DNA of 64,000 nt, taken from positions 806,001 to 870,000 of the forward strand of contig NZ_JAFBGA010000001.1 of NCBI RefSeq assembly GCF_016909575.1. The letters are read 5' to 3'. This document shows positions 50,200 to 57,971 of this stretch, piece after piece; position 1 is the first letter of the stretch; each line of letters starts with the position of its first letter. The notes under the pieces are model-generated. The model did not search any database and was not told the DNA's origin. It saw nothing but the letters and a program-made list of their open reading frames with translations. The translations under genes were made by a program, and so were the position numbers. The stretch comes from Streptomyces sp. HB132 (lineage in GTDB: Bacteria > Actinomycetota > Actinomycetes > Streptomycetales > Streptomycetaceae).

Positions 50200-51433
50200 C
50201 GACACGAGCGGTCACGAACACGGAGGGACCCCGAGGGGCGGTCCGCCCGAGGCCCCGGACCCGGGCGCCGGGTGCGCGCCTGCGGGGTTGGGCACTGCCG
50301 CGGTCCGTTCCGGCGTACGGGCACCGGAGATCGGCTATCACCCCACCCGGAGACCGGCGGCGCGGCGCGGACCCGCGGACCCCGTGAAGGTGCTCATGCA
50401 CCGGCACCGGGACCTCTGCGAGCGCGCCGTCGACCCCCTGGAGATCGCCGCCGGTCTGGAGGCGCACGGGCTCACCGACCGGACGGCCGCGCGCTACCGG
50501 CACCGTGACGTCTTCTCACTGGCGGAGGAGCTCTACGCCCGCGCCCCCGGCGTGGACAGGAGGGCACCCCGTGCCGCCGTGACGAAGCCGGACACGTGCA
50601 AGGACGTGCGGGCCGGCTGGACGCTCGCGGCGCTGCTGCCCGGAGCCGCCTGCCTCGCGACCGCCGGGGTGCTCAGGCTCACCGAGGGGGTGCTCGACGG
50701 AGAAGCCCGGTTCGCGGTGACCGCCGTCGGAACGCTGTTCGTGGTCCTCGGGCTCCGGCTCGCCCTGCGCGGCGGCCCGCTGCGCGTCCCCGACCCCGCC
50801 GGGGGCGTCACACCGTACGTCTGCTGGCTCCTCGGCTACGTCGTGTACGGCGACGACCTGCTCACCCAGGTCGTCAGCGGGGGCCCCGACGGCCACTGGA
50901 CCGCCGCGCCCGCCCCGCTGCTCGGACTCCTGCCGGCCCTGGCCCCCGCGGCCTGGTGCGCCCACCTGTTCGCCGTACACGCGCGCCGCAGGCTCGCAGC
51001 GTCCCACGGTCTGTCCGACTTCGGCTCCGGCGTACGCCCCCTGCTCCTCGGTGTCGTCGCGCTCTTCCTGTGCGCGCTGACCGCGCTGCTCCTCCTCGCC
51101 GACCTCGGCCACCCCGGGCAGGGCGGAAGCCTCCTGGGCCCGGCCGCCCTCGGCGCCCTGCTCTTCGTGGCCCGCCTGCTGGCCGTACACGGCTTCCCTG
51201 AACCGGCCGCCACCGGACTCGCCGCCGCCTGCGCCGTCGAGGTGGCGGCCCCCTTCCTCGTCCTCGCCGGGCGGCTGCCCGGCCTGGGCCTCCTCGCCCG
51301 TCCCGTCGACGCCGTCGTCATGGCGGCAGGCCCCGGCGGCGTGGCCGTCCTCGCCTGCGGCATCGCCGCGGCAGTGCTGCTGCTGCACGCATCGGTCACC
51401 CTCACCCGGGCATCCGCCCACGCCTCGGCCTGA
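50192..51433 (+). CDS. eight-helix membrane protein of unknown function in the PelF-like operon
   Basis: A 413-aa protein. Residues 1-140 are cytosolic: a disordered start, then a helical region (DPVKVLMHRHRDLCERAVDPLEIAAGL, in full at 63-89) and RYRHRDVFSLAEELYARAP. About eight hydrophobic helices follow: 141-161, 172-192, 207-227, 240-262, 282-304, 314-333, 341-361 and 374-404. There is no resemblance that I can see to the 12-helix flippase PelG. A role as exporter, polymer channel or partner of the glycosyltransferase is inferred from operon position alone. ATG 50192 overlaps the GT stop. Confidence 0.75.
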   Translation: MRDDTSGHEHGGTPRGGPPEAPDPGAGCAPAGLGTAAVRSGVRAPEIGYHPTRRPAARRGPADPVKVLMHRHRDLCERAVDPLEIAAGLEAHGLTDRTAARYRHRDVFSLAEELYARAPGVDRRAPRAAVTKPDTCKDVRAGWTLAALLPGAACLATAGVLRLTEGVLDGEARFAVTAVGTLFVVLGLRLALRGGPLRVPDPAGGVTPYVCWLLGYVVYGDDLLTQVVSGGPDGHWTAAPAPLLGLLPALAPAAWCAHLFAVHARRRLAASHGLSDFGSGVRPLLLGVVALFLCALTALLLLADLGHPGQGGSLLGPAALGALLFVARLLAVHGFPEPAATGLAAACAVEVAAPFLVLAGRLPGLGLLARPVDAVVMAAGPGGVAVLACGIAAAVLLLHASVTLTRASAHASA

Positions 51434-51512
51434 CCGGGCCCCGCCCCACCCCGCGGAGCCGACGCCGCGGGTCTCCCGTACCACACACACCTTCCCCAAG
51501 GAGATACCGGAC

Positions 51513-51572
51513 ATGACCCCCCAATCCCCCGCACCGGCAGCCCACCGTCGGCACCGAGGGAGTGCGCGATGA
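51513..51572 (+). CDS. 19-aa leader ORF coupled to the epimerase gene
   Basis: ATG 51513 has a perfect SD (AAGGAGAT, 7 nt spacing), the strongest in this region. The peptide MTPQSPAPAAHRRHRGSAR ends in TGA at 51570-51572, overlapping the epimerase ATG (51569-51571) as ATGA. The epimerase itself has only a poor SD, so its translation probably depends on this ORF. Confidence 0.5.
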   Translation: MTPQSPAPAAHRRHRGSAR

Positions 51573-52534
51573 GGGTTCTGCTGCTCGGAGCCAACGGATT
51601 CCTCGGCCGCTTCGTCGCCGACCGCCTGCTCGCCGACCCCGCCGTGCACCTCACGGCGCTCGGCCGCGGCGACGACGCCGACGTCCGCTTCGACCTCGCG
51701 GGCGGCAGCCCGGGAGCACTCACCCGCTTCCTGGACGCCGTCCACCCCGGTGTCGTCGTCAACTGTGCGGGAGCCACCCGTGGTGGCGCCCGCGACCTGA
51801 CCCGCCACAACACCGTCGCCGTGGCCACCGTCTGCGAGGCCATGCGCCGGAGCGGCTGCAGTCCACGGCTCGTCCAGGTCGGCTGCGCCTCCGAATACGG
51901 GCCCTCGCAGCCCGGCTCCTCGACCGCCGAGGACGCGGTGCCCCGGCCGGGAGGCCCGTACGGCGTCAGCAAGCTCGCCGCCACCGAACTGGTCCTCGGT
52001 TCCGGTCTGGACGCGGTCGTGCTGCGGGTCTTCTCGCCGGTGGGGCCGGGCACCCCGGCCGGATCCCCGCTCGGCAGGCTGGCCGAGACCATGCGCCGGG
52101 CCATGCAGACCGGCGATCCCGAGCTCAAGCTCAGCGGCCTCGGGGTGCAGCGCGACTTCGTCGACGTGCGCGACGTGGCGCGCGCCGTCCACGCGGCCTC
52201 GCTCTCCGCCGCGCAGGGCGTCGTCAACATCGGCACCGGCAGGGCCGTGCGGCTGCGTGACGCGGCGGTGGTCCTCGCCAGGGTCGCCGGATACGCGGGC
52301 GCACTCCACGAGCTCGACACGCCCCCCGGACGGCTCCCCATCGGTGCCCCCCGGGTCTCCGCCGAATCGGCGACGGAGCACCTCGTGGCGACACCGTCCC
52401 CGTACCCCGACGGCTGCGGGGCCTGGCAGCAGGCCGACGTGCGCACCGCCAGGGACCGGCTCGGCTGGCGCCCCCGCATCAACCTGGAGGAGTCCCTCGC
52501 GGACATCTGGATGGAGGCGGCGTGCCGTATCTGA
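51569..52534 (+). CDS. NAD-dependent sugar-nucleotide epimerase/dehydratase (extended SDR)
   Basis: A 321-aa Rossmann-fold enzyme. The NAD(P) motif is GANGFLG (7-13), and the active-site triad is Ser108 (VGCASEYG), Tyr131 and Lys135 (YGVSK). RDFVDVRDVARAVHAA and LGWRPRINLEESL are extended-SDR features. UDP-sugar 4-epimerase activity (supplying UDP-GalNAc/Gal for the PelF-like enzyme) is the natural inference, but the substrate loop cannot be read. Translationally coupled to the 19-aa ORF; overlaps the spherulin-4 gene by 13 bp. Confidence 0.83.
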   Translation: MRVLLLGANGFLGRFVADRLLADPAVHLTALGRGDDADVRFDLAGGSPGALTRFLDAVHPGVVVNCAGATRGGARDLTRHNTVAVATVCEAMRRSGCSPRLVQVGCASEYGPSQPGSSTAEDAVPRPGGPYGVSKLAATELVLGSGLDAVVLRVFSPVGPGTPAGSPLGRLAETMRRAMQTGDPELKLSGLGVQRDFVDVRDVARAVHAASLSAAQGVVNIGTGRAVRLRDAAVVLARVAGYAGALHELDTPPGRLPIGAPRVSAESATEHLVATPSPYPDGCGAWQQADVRTARDRLGWRPRINLEESLADIWMEAACRI

Positions 52535-53349
52535 CCAGCACCGGCTCCACCCTGCGGACCGGGGGCGCCGAACAGCTCGGCGTAGGCGTGCCCGGTTACG
52601 CCCACCCGCTGCTCGCGCCCGCCGAATGGGCCGGACTCAACCGGCCCGGCACGCCGCTGCACTGGGCCGTCCTCAACATCGACGACGGGCCGGGCGCCCG
52701 CCCCGACCCGCACTGCCTGGAGGCCGCCGGCCGACTGCGCAACGCCCGCGAGCGGGCACTGCACGGGGAGGCCCCCGAGGACGCCGTCCGCGCCTCGGGC
52801 GGCAGACTGCTGGGCCACATCGACCTGGCCTTCGGCGGCCGTCCCTTCGACGAGCTGGTCGCCGACGCCCGGTCCTACCTCGACTGGTACCGCGTCGGCG
52901 GCTTCTACCTGGACCACTGCCCGTCCGGACGCGACGGGCTCCAGGCGGCCCGTCGGCTGACCAGCACCCTCTACGCGCTGCTCGCCGACAGCGACAGCGC
53001 GGACCGGGAGGGTGGGCGGCTGGTCCTGGGCCACGGCACCCACCCGCACCCGGGCTACGCCGAGGCCGCCGACCAGCTGGTCACCTTCCGGGGACACTGG
53101 ACGGACTACCGCTGGTCGCAGGTGGCCGAGTGGACCGCCGCGTACGAACCGGGACGCTTCGCGCACTTCGTCCACGGGGTCCCGCGCACCCACCTGGAGG
53201 AGGCCATGCGCATCGCCCGCTGGCAGGGCGCGGGCACGATCTTCTTCACGGACCGGGACGGCACGAACGGGCAAACCGACCCATTTGCGGCACTGCCCAG
53301 CTACTGGGACGAATTCGTCTCGCGGATCGGACCCGGTATCTCGGAATGA
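52522..53349 (+). CDS. spherulin-4 family (GH135-like) protein
   Basis: A 275-aa protein with the spherulin-4 TIM-barrel pattern: VGVPGYAHPLLAPAEW (21-36), LHWAVLNIDDGPG, LLGHIDLAFGGRP and GGFYLDHCPSG (127-136). The fungal Sph3 and related GH114/PelA domains act on alpha-1,4-linked galactosamine polymers. The catalytic Asp-Glu pair of Sph3 reads Asp131-His132 here. No signal peptide or membrane segment is visible, unlike Sph3 or PelA, so the protein seems cytosolic. GTG 52522 lies inside the epimerase end. A hydrolase, a transglycosylase or a non-catalytic sugar-binding protein is possible. Confidence 0.8.
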   Translation: MPYLTSTGSTLRTGGAEQLGVGVPGYAHPLLAPAEWAGLNRPGTPLHWAVLNIDDGPGARPDPHCLEAAGRLRNARERALHGEAPEDAVRASGGRLLGHIDLAFGGRPFDELVADARSYLDWYRVGGFYLDHCPSGRDGLQAARRLTSTLYALLADSDSADREGGRLVLGHGTHPHPGYAEAADQLVTFRGHWTDYRWSQVAEWTAAYEPGRFAHFVHGVPRTHLEEAMRIARWQGAGTIFFTDRDGTNGQTDPFAALPSYWDEFVSRIGPGISE

Positions 53350-53382
53350 GGAGCGGCGTGGCAGTGTTACGGGAGAACAACC

Positions 53383-53404
53383 GTACGTAGATGAAGTACG
53401 TAGA
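53383..53404. repeat. two GTACGTAGA repeats upstream of moeZ
   Basis: GTACGTAGA occurs at 53383-53391 and 53396-53404 (13-bp period), each holding the palindrome TACGTA, within the 84-bp gap before moeZ. Possible regulator site. Confidence 0.4.
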
Positions 53405-53433
53405 AACCGACCACCTGCATTGTTGAGGTTCCT

Positions 53434-54612
53434 GTGTCGCTGCCACCCCTGGTCGAGCCGGCTGCCGAGCTCACCGTCGATGAGGTCCGCAGGTACTCCC
53501 GCCACCTGATCATCCCGGATGTCGGGATGGACGGTCAGAAGCGGCTGAAGAACGCGAAGGTGCTCTGTGTCGGCGCCGGCGGCCTCGGCTCGCCGGCCCT
53601 GATGTACATGGCCGCGGCCGGCGTGGGCACGCTCGGCATCGTGGAGTTCGACGAGGTCGACGAGTCGAACCTGCAGCGCCAGGTCATCCACAGCCAGGCC
53701 GACATCGGCAAGTCCAAGGCCCTGTCGGCCAAGGAGACCGTGCAGGGGATCAACCCCCTGGTGAACGTGGTCCTTCACGAGGAGCGGCTCGAAGCCGACA
53801 ACGTGATGGACATCTTCGCCCAGTACGACCTGATCGTGGACGGCACGGACAACTTCGCCACCCGCTATCTCGTCAACGACGCCGCGGTCCTGCTGAACAA
53901 GCCGTACGTCTGGGGCTCGATCTACCGCTTCGACGGCCAGGCGTCCGTCTTCTGGTCCGAGCACGGTCCCTGCTACCGCTGCCTCTACCCGGAGCCGCCG
54001 CCCCCCGGCATGGTTCCGTCCTGCGCCGAGGGCGGTGTCCTGGGCGTGCTCTGCGCGTCCATCGGCTCCATCCAGGTCAACGAGGCCATCAAGCTCCTCG
54101 CCGGTATCGGTGACCCGCTGGTCGGCCGTCTGATGATCTACGACGCGCTGGAGATGCAGTACCGCCAGGTCAAGGTCCGCAAGGACCCCGACTGCGCGGT
54201 CTGCGGCGAGAACCCCACCGTCACCGAGCTCATCGACTACGAGGCCTTCTGCGGCGTCGTGTCCGAGGAGGCCCAGGAGGCGGCGGCCGGTTCCACGATC
54301 ACTCCCAAGCAGCTCAAGGAGTGGATCGACGGCGACGAGAAGATCGAGATCATCGACGTCCGTGAGCCGAACGAGTACGAGATCGTCTCGATCCCGGGTT
54401 CCCGGCTGGTTCCGAAGAACGAGTTCCTGATGGGCACCGCCCTCCAGGACCTCCCCCAGGACAGGCGCATCGTCCTGAACTGCAAGACGGGCGTCCGCAG
54501 CGCCGAGGTCCTCGCGGTCCTCAAGTCGGCGGGCTTCGCCGACGCGGTGCACGTCGGTGGCGGGGTCATCGGCTGGGTCCACCAGATCGAGCCCGAGAAG
54601 CCGGTCTACTAG
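53434..54612 (+). CDS. moeZ: adenylyltransferase/sulfurtransferase MoeZ
   Basis: A 392-aa two-domain enzyme. The ThiF/MoeB domain (about 10-270) has VGAGGLGSPALMYMAAAG (ATP site), NLQRQVIH, and zinc-binding CYRCLYP and CAVCGENP. The rhodanese domain (about 285-390) has active-site Cys350 in LNCKTGVRS. It adenylates and thiolates ubiquitin-like sulfur carriers (MoaD, CysO, ThiS) for molybdopterin, cysteine and thiamine or thioamide synthesis. GTG 53434 has TTGAGG upstream. Equivalent of moeB1/moeZ (Rv3206c) by position; a 17-bp hairpin ends it. Confidence 0.92.
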   Translation: MSLPPLVEPAAELTVDEVRRYSRHLIIPDVGMDGQKRLKNAKVLCVGAGGLGSPALMYMAAAGVGTLGIVEFDEVDESNLQRQVIHSQADIGKSKALSAKETVQGINPLVNVVLHEERLEADNVMDIFAQYDLIVDGTDNFATRYLVNDAAVLLNKPYVWGSIYRFDGQASVFWSEHGPCYRCLYPEPPPPGMVPSCAEGGVLGVLCASIGSIQVNEAIKLLAGIGDPLVGRLMIYDALEMQYRQVKVRKDPDCAVCGENPTVTELIDYEAFCGVVSEEAQEAAAGSTITPKQLKEWIDGDEKIEIIDVREPNEYEIVSIPGSRLVPKNEFLMGTALQDLPQDRRIVLNCKTGVRSAEVLAVLKSAGFADAVHVGGGVIGWVHQIEPEKPVY

Positions 54613-54629
54613 ACCCGCGGCACAACGTA

Positions 54630-54666
54630 CGAAGGGGCCGGTTCCGCCGCGGAGCCGGCCCCTTCG
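54630..54666. terminator. bidirectional hairpin after moeZ
   Basis: A 17-bp stem (54630-54646 with 54650-54666, one G-U pair), between convergent genes. Confidence 0.8.
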
Positions 54667-54677
54667 CGTACCCGGCG

Positions 54678-56219
54678 TCAGGAGCAGGTCCGTCCGTCGG
54701 CCGGGACCTCGCCCTTCAGGAAGTAGGCGTCGACGAGCGAGGTCACGCAGGCGCTCTCCCCGTAAGAGCCGTGCCCCTCACCCTTGTTGGTCAGCATGAC
54801 GCCGACCCCCTCGCCCAGCTCGTCCGCCATCCGACGCGCACCCTCGTACGGCGTCGCCGGGTCGCCGGTCGTGCCGATGACCAGGATCGGGGCGGCGCCC
54901 GGGGCACTCGCCTCCGGGGTGTCGTGCTCGCCCTCCACCGGCCACCCCGCGCACCAGCCGGCCGTGTCCCAGGCCAGGAACGGGCCGAAGACCGGTGACA
55001 GTTCCCGGAATTCGGGGAGCAGCGCCCTGGCCTCGGCCGCCGTCGGCCGTGCTCTGGCGTCGGCGCAGGAGATCGCCCGCTGGGAGTGGCTCTGGGTGTC
55101 GTAGTGCCCGTCCTCGTCCCGGCCGTTGTACGAGTCGGCCAGCGCGAGCAGACGGTCGCCCCTGCCCGTCCTCTCGGCCTCGTCGAGGGCGGCCGTCAGG
55201 GTGGGCCAGCCGCTCTTCGAGTACAGGGGGGCCACGATGCCGGTGACGGCGAGCGATTCGTTGAGCTCCCGCCCGGAGGCGGTGGGCAGTGGGTCCTCGT
55301 CGATGCGCTCCAGCAGGTCCGCTATCCGCCGTGTGCCCGCCGCGGGGTCCTGGCCGCGGTCCTTCAGGTAGTTCTCCAGGGCCCGCTGGAAGCCCGTCGT
55401 CTGGTTGCGGGCGTGGCCCACCGAGTCCGCCGTCGGGTCGACCACGGCGTCCAGCACGACCCTTCCCACGGACTTCGGGAAGAGATGTGCGTAGGTCCCG
55501 CCGAGCTCCGTACCGTACGAGATGCCGAAGTACGACAGCTTCCGGTCGCCGAGCGCCCGGCGGATCTCCTCCATGTCCCGGGCGGCGTTCGCCGTGCCGA
55601 CGTGGGGGAGCACCGCGCCGGAGTGGCGCTCGCAGCCGGCGCCGAAGTCGGTGCCGTCCGCGAGGAACGCCGCCTCCTCGGCCGCCGTGTCCGGGGTCAT
55701 GTCGACCTCCCGGTGTGCCTTCTCCTGCTCCTCGTCGCCTCGGCAGCGGAACCCCGAACTGGCCGCGACCCCGCGCGGGTCGAAGCCCACCAGGTCGTAG
55801 CGGGTGTTGAGCTCCTCGTACGAAGCGGCTGCGCGCGGCAGGATGCCCACCCCCGAACCCCCGGGGCCGCCGAAGTTGAAGAGCATCGAACCGAGCCGCT
55901 CGCTCTTCTTCGTGGCCGGCTTACGGATCAGCGCGATGCCGATCCTCTCCCCGTCCGGCTTCGCGTGGTCCAGCGGTACGTCGACGGTGGCGCACCGCCA
56001 GCCCGGGCCGGGCGCGGTGCCGCCCTCCGGGGCGTCGCAGCGCTTCCAGTCGGTGGACGCCAGGTGTGAGGCCGACCCGTCCCGGGAGGTCCGCGGTGAC
56101 GAGTCCCCCGACGACTGCGGCGGAGCCTGAGCGCCGTCGCACCCCGCCAGGACCGCCGCCGTCAGCAGGACCGCTCCGGCCTGAACCGCACCCCCGCGGG
56201 TGCGTCCACGTGCGCGCAT
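54678..56219 (-). CDS. tripeptidyl-aminopeptidase-like secreted lipoprotein (first of pair)
   Basis: A 513-aa alpha/beta hydrolase of the S33/TAP family (Streptomyces SlpD/SlpE type). The signal peptide ends in lipobox L-A-G-C, so it is a cell-surface lipoprotein. LFNFGGPGGSGV gives the oxyanion hole, YFGISYGTELGGTYAHLFP the Ser nucleophile, VIGTTGDPATPYEGA the Asp, and GEGHGSYGESACV the His. It cleaves peptides at the N terminus, likely for nutrient or propeptide processing. ATG 56219 has GGGAGGGGAG upstream. About 50% similar by eye to the next gene. Confidence 0.9.
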   Translation of the reverse strand: MRARGRTRGGAVQAGAVLLTAAVLAGCDGAQAPPQSSGDSSPRTSRDGSASHLASTDWKRCDAPEGGTAPGPGWRCATVDVPLDHAKPDGERIGIALIRKPATKKSERLGSMLFNFGGPGGSGVGILPRAAASYEELNTRYDLVGFDPRGVAASSGFRCRGDEEQEKAHREVDMTPDTAAEEAAFLADGTDFGAGCERHSGAVLPHVGTANAARDMEEIRRALGDRKLSYFGISYGTELGGTYAHLFPKSVGRVVLDAVVDPTADSVGHARNQTTGFQRALENYLKDRGQDPAAGTRRIADLLERIDEDPLPTASGRELNESLAVTGIVAPLYSKSGWPTLTAALDEAERTGRGDRLLALADSYNGRDEDGHYDTQSHSQRAISCADARARPTAAEARALLPEFRELSPVFGPFLAWDTAGWCAGWPVEGEHDTPEASAPGAAPILVIGTTGDPATPYEGARRMADELGEGVGVMLTNKGEGHGSYGESACVTSLVDAYFLKGEVPADGRTCS

Positions 56220-56295
56220 GTGTGCGCTCCCCTCCCTGCCCGGAGGCTGCCGCCGGGGCGGCCCGGGTGCCGTTTCCCGGCCGTGCAACGAGTGG

Positions 56296-57894
56296 TCACC
56301 CGCAGACCGTTCCCGACTTCGGGACCTTCCCTTCGAGGAGGTAGCCGTCCACGGCCTTCTGCACGCAGCTGCTCCCGCTGTTGTACGCCCCGTGACCCTC
56401 GCCCTTGTACGTGAGCTCGATCCCGACCCCCTTGCCGAGCTCGGCGGCCATCGCCTTCGCGCCTGCGTACGGGGTCGCCGGGTCCCCGGTGTTGCCGATG
56501 ACCAGGATCGGGGCGGAACCGGGGGCGCTGACGTCCGGGGTGTCCCGGGCGCCCGCTACGGGCCAGCCGGTGCACGACATCAGTCCCCATCCCAGGTACT
56601 CGCCGAAGACGGGGGAGGCCTCGCGGAACCGCGGGAGTGCCTTCCTGGTCTGTTCCAGGGTGAAACGCTGCTTGGAGTCCGCGCAGTTGATGGCGGCGTT
56701 CGCGGCGTTCGAGTTGTCGTAGTGCCCGTCCTCGGAACGGCCGTTCAGCGAGTCGGCGAGCGCCAGCAGCAGCCCGCCGTTGTCGCCGTCCGCCTCGTCG
56801 AGGCCCTGTTCGAGCAGCGGCCAGGTCTCCTTGGAGTAGAGGGCCGAGGCGATGCCGGTGGTGGCCTGGGTCTGCGTCAGCTCACGTTCGCCGAGTCCCG
56901 GGACGGGCTTCTCGTCGAGCCGGGCGAGGAGGCCGGCGATCCAGTCCTGGACCTCCTGCGCGGTCGCCCCCGGGAGCTTGCAGTCGTCGCGTTCCGCGCA
57001 GTCCGCCGTGAAGTTGTCCAGGGCGAGCTGGAAGCCCTCGGCCTGTCCGAGCGAGGACTTCAGGGTGTCCTCCGTCGGGTCGACGACCGCGTCCAGGACG
57101 GCCCGTCCGACGTTCTTCGGATACAGGTGGGCGTACACCCCGCCCAGCTCGGTGCCGTAGGAGATCCCGAAGTAGTGCAGCTTGTCGTCGCCGAGCACCT
57201 GACGCAGCAGATCCATGTCCCGGGCCGCGTTCGTGGTGCCGACGTAGGGCAGTTCGTCCCCGGAGTTCTTCTCGCAGTCCGCGATGTAGGACTTCTGGTC
57301 CTCGACGAACGCCTTCTCCTCCCCGGCGTCGTCCGGGGTGCCGTCCAGCTCGTAGCGGGCGTCGAGGGTTCGGTCGTCCGAGCACTCGATCCCCTCGCTG
57401 CGGCCCACCCCGCGCGGGTCGAAGCTGACCAGGTCGTAGCGGGTGCGGAGCGTGTCGTAGTCGCCGCCGAAGGACGGAAGCGTGGCGACCCCGGAGGCGC
57501 CCGGGCCGCCGAAGTTGAAGATCAGCGAACCGATCCGCCGGTCCTTGTCCCGGGCGGTGGCGCGGATCAGGGCCAGCTCGACGGTCCGTCCGCCGGGATC
57601 GGCGTAGTCGAGGGGGGCGTCCATGAAGGAGCACTCCCACGACGCCCCGCCCGGCAGGGGCGAGGGGGACGTGCCGCTGCCCTGGGCCTGGTTGGGGGCG
57701 GGACAGGGCTTCCAGTCGAGCTTCTGGGAGGACAGTTCCTCCGCCGTCGCGGTCGGGGCGGCCGTCGATGCGGACGAGGGCGTCGACCTGTCCGTGCCTC
57801 CGTCGTCACCGTCGTCCGAACAGGCGGCCAGCGGGAGCAGCACGGTGGCGGTGGCGGCGAGGGCGGCGGCACGCAGAGCGGGGGAGGTCCTCAT
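56296..57894 (-). CDS. tripeptidyl-aminopeptidase-like secreted lipoprotein (second of pair)
   Basis: A 532-aa paralogue of the adjacent lipoprotein: lipobox L-A-A-C after ALAATATVLLPL, LIFNFGGPGASGV, YFGISYGTELGGVYAHLYP (Ser), VIGNTGDPATPYAGA (Asp) and GEGHGAYNSGSSC (His). It has two extra Cys in the cap (CAERDDCKL). ATG 57894 starts at the signal peptide; longer frames are artefacts. The two genes are tandem and in the same direction, 76 bp apart, and probably arose by duplication. Confidence 0.9.
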   Translation of the reverse strand: MRTSPALRAAALAATATVLLPLAACSDDGDDGGTDRSTPSSASTAAPTATAEELSSQKLDWKPCPAPNQAQGSGTSPSPLPGGASWECSFMDAPLDYADPGGRTVELALIRATARDKDRRIGSLIFNFGGPGASGVATLPSFGGDYDTLRTRYDLVSFDPRGVGRSEGIECSDDRTLDARYELDGTPDDAGEEKAFVEDQKSYIADCEKNSGDELPYVGTTNAARDMDLLRQVLGDDKLHYFGISYGTELGGVYAHLYPKNVGRAVLDAVVDPTEDTLKSSLGQAEGFQLALDNFTADCAERDDCKLPGATAQEVQDWIAGLLARLDEKPVPGLGERELTQTQATTGIASALYSKETWPLLEQGLDEADGDNGGLLLALADSLNGRSEDGHYDNSNAANAAINCADSKQRFTLEQTRKALPRFREASPVFGEYLGWGLMSCTGWPVAGARDTPDVSAPGSAPILVIGNTGDPATPYAGAKAMAAELGKGVGIELTYKGEGHGAYNSGSSCVQKAVDGYLLEGKVPKSGTVCG

Positions 57895-57971
57895 GGACCC
57901 ATCGTGCGGCGGGCCACGGGGGACCGCGCGGGGCGTCGTCCATGCGAGTGGCGCCGCCCCGCGCGTACGTT

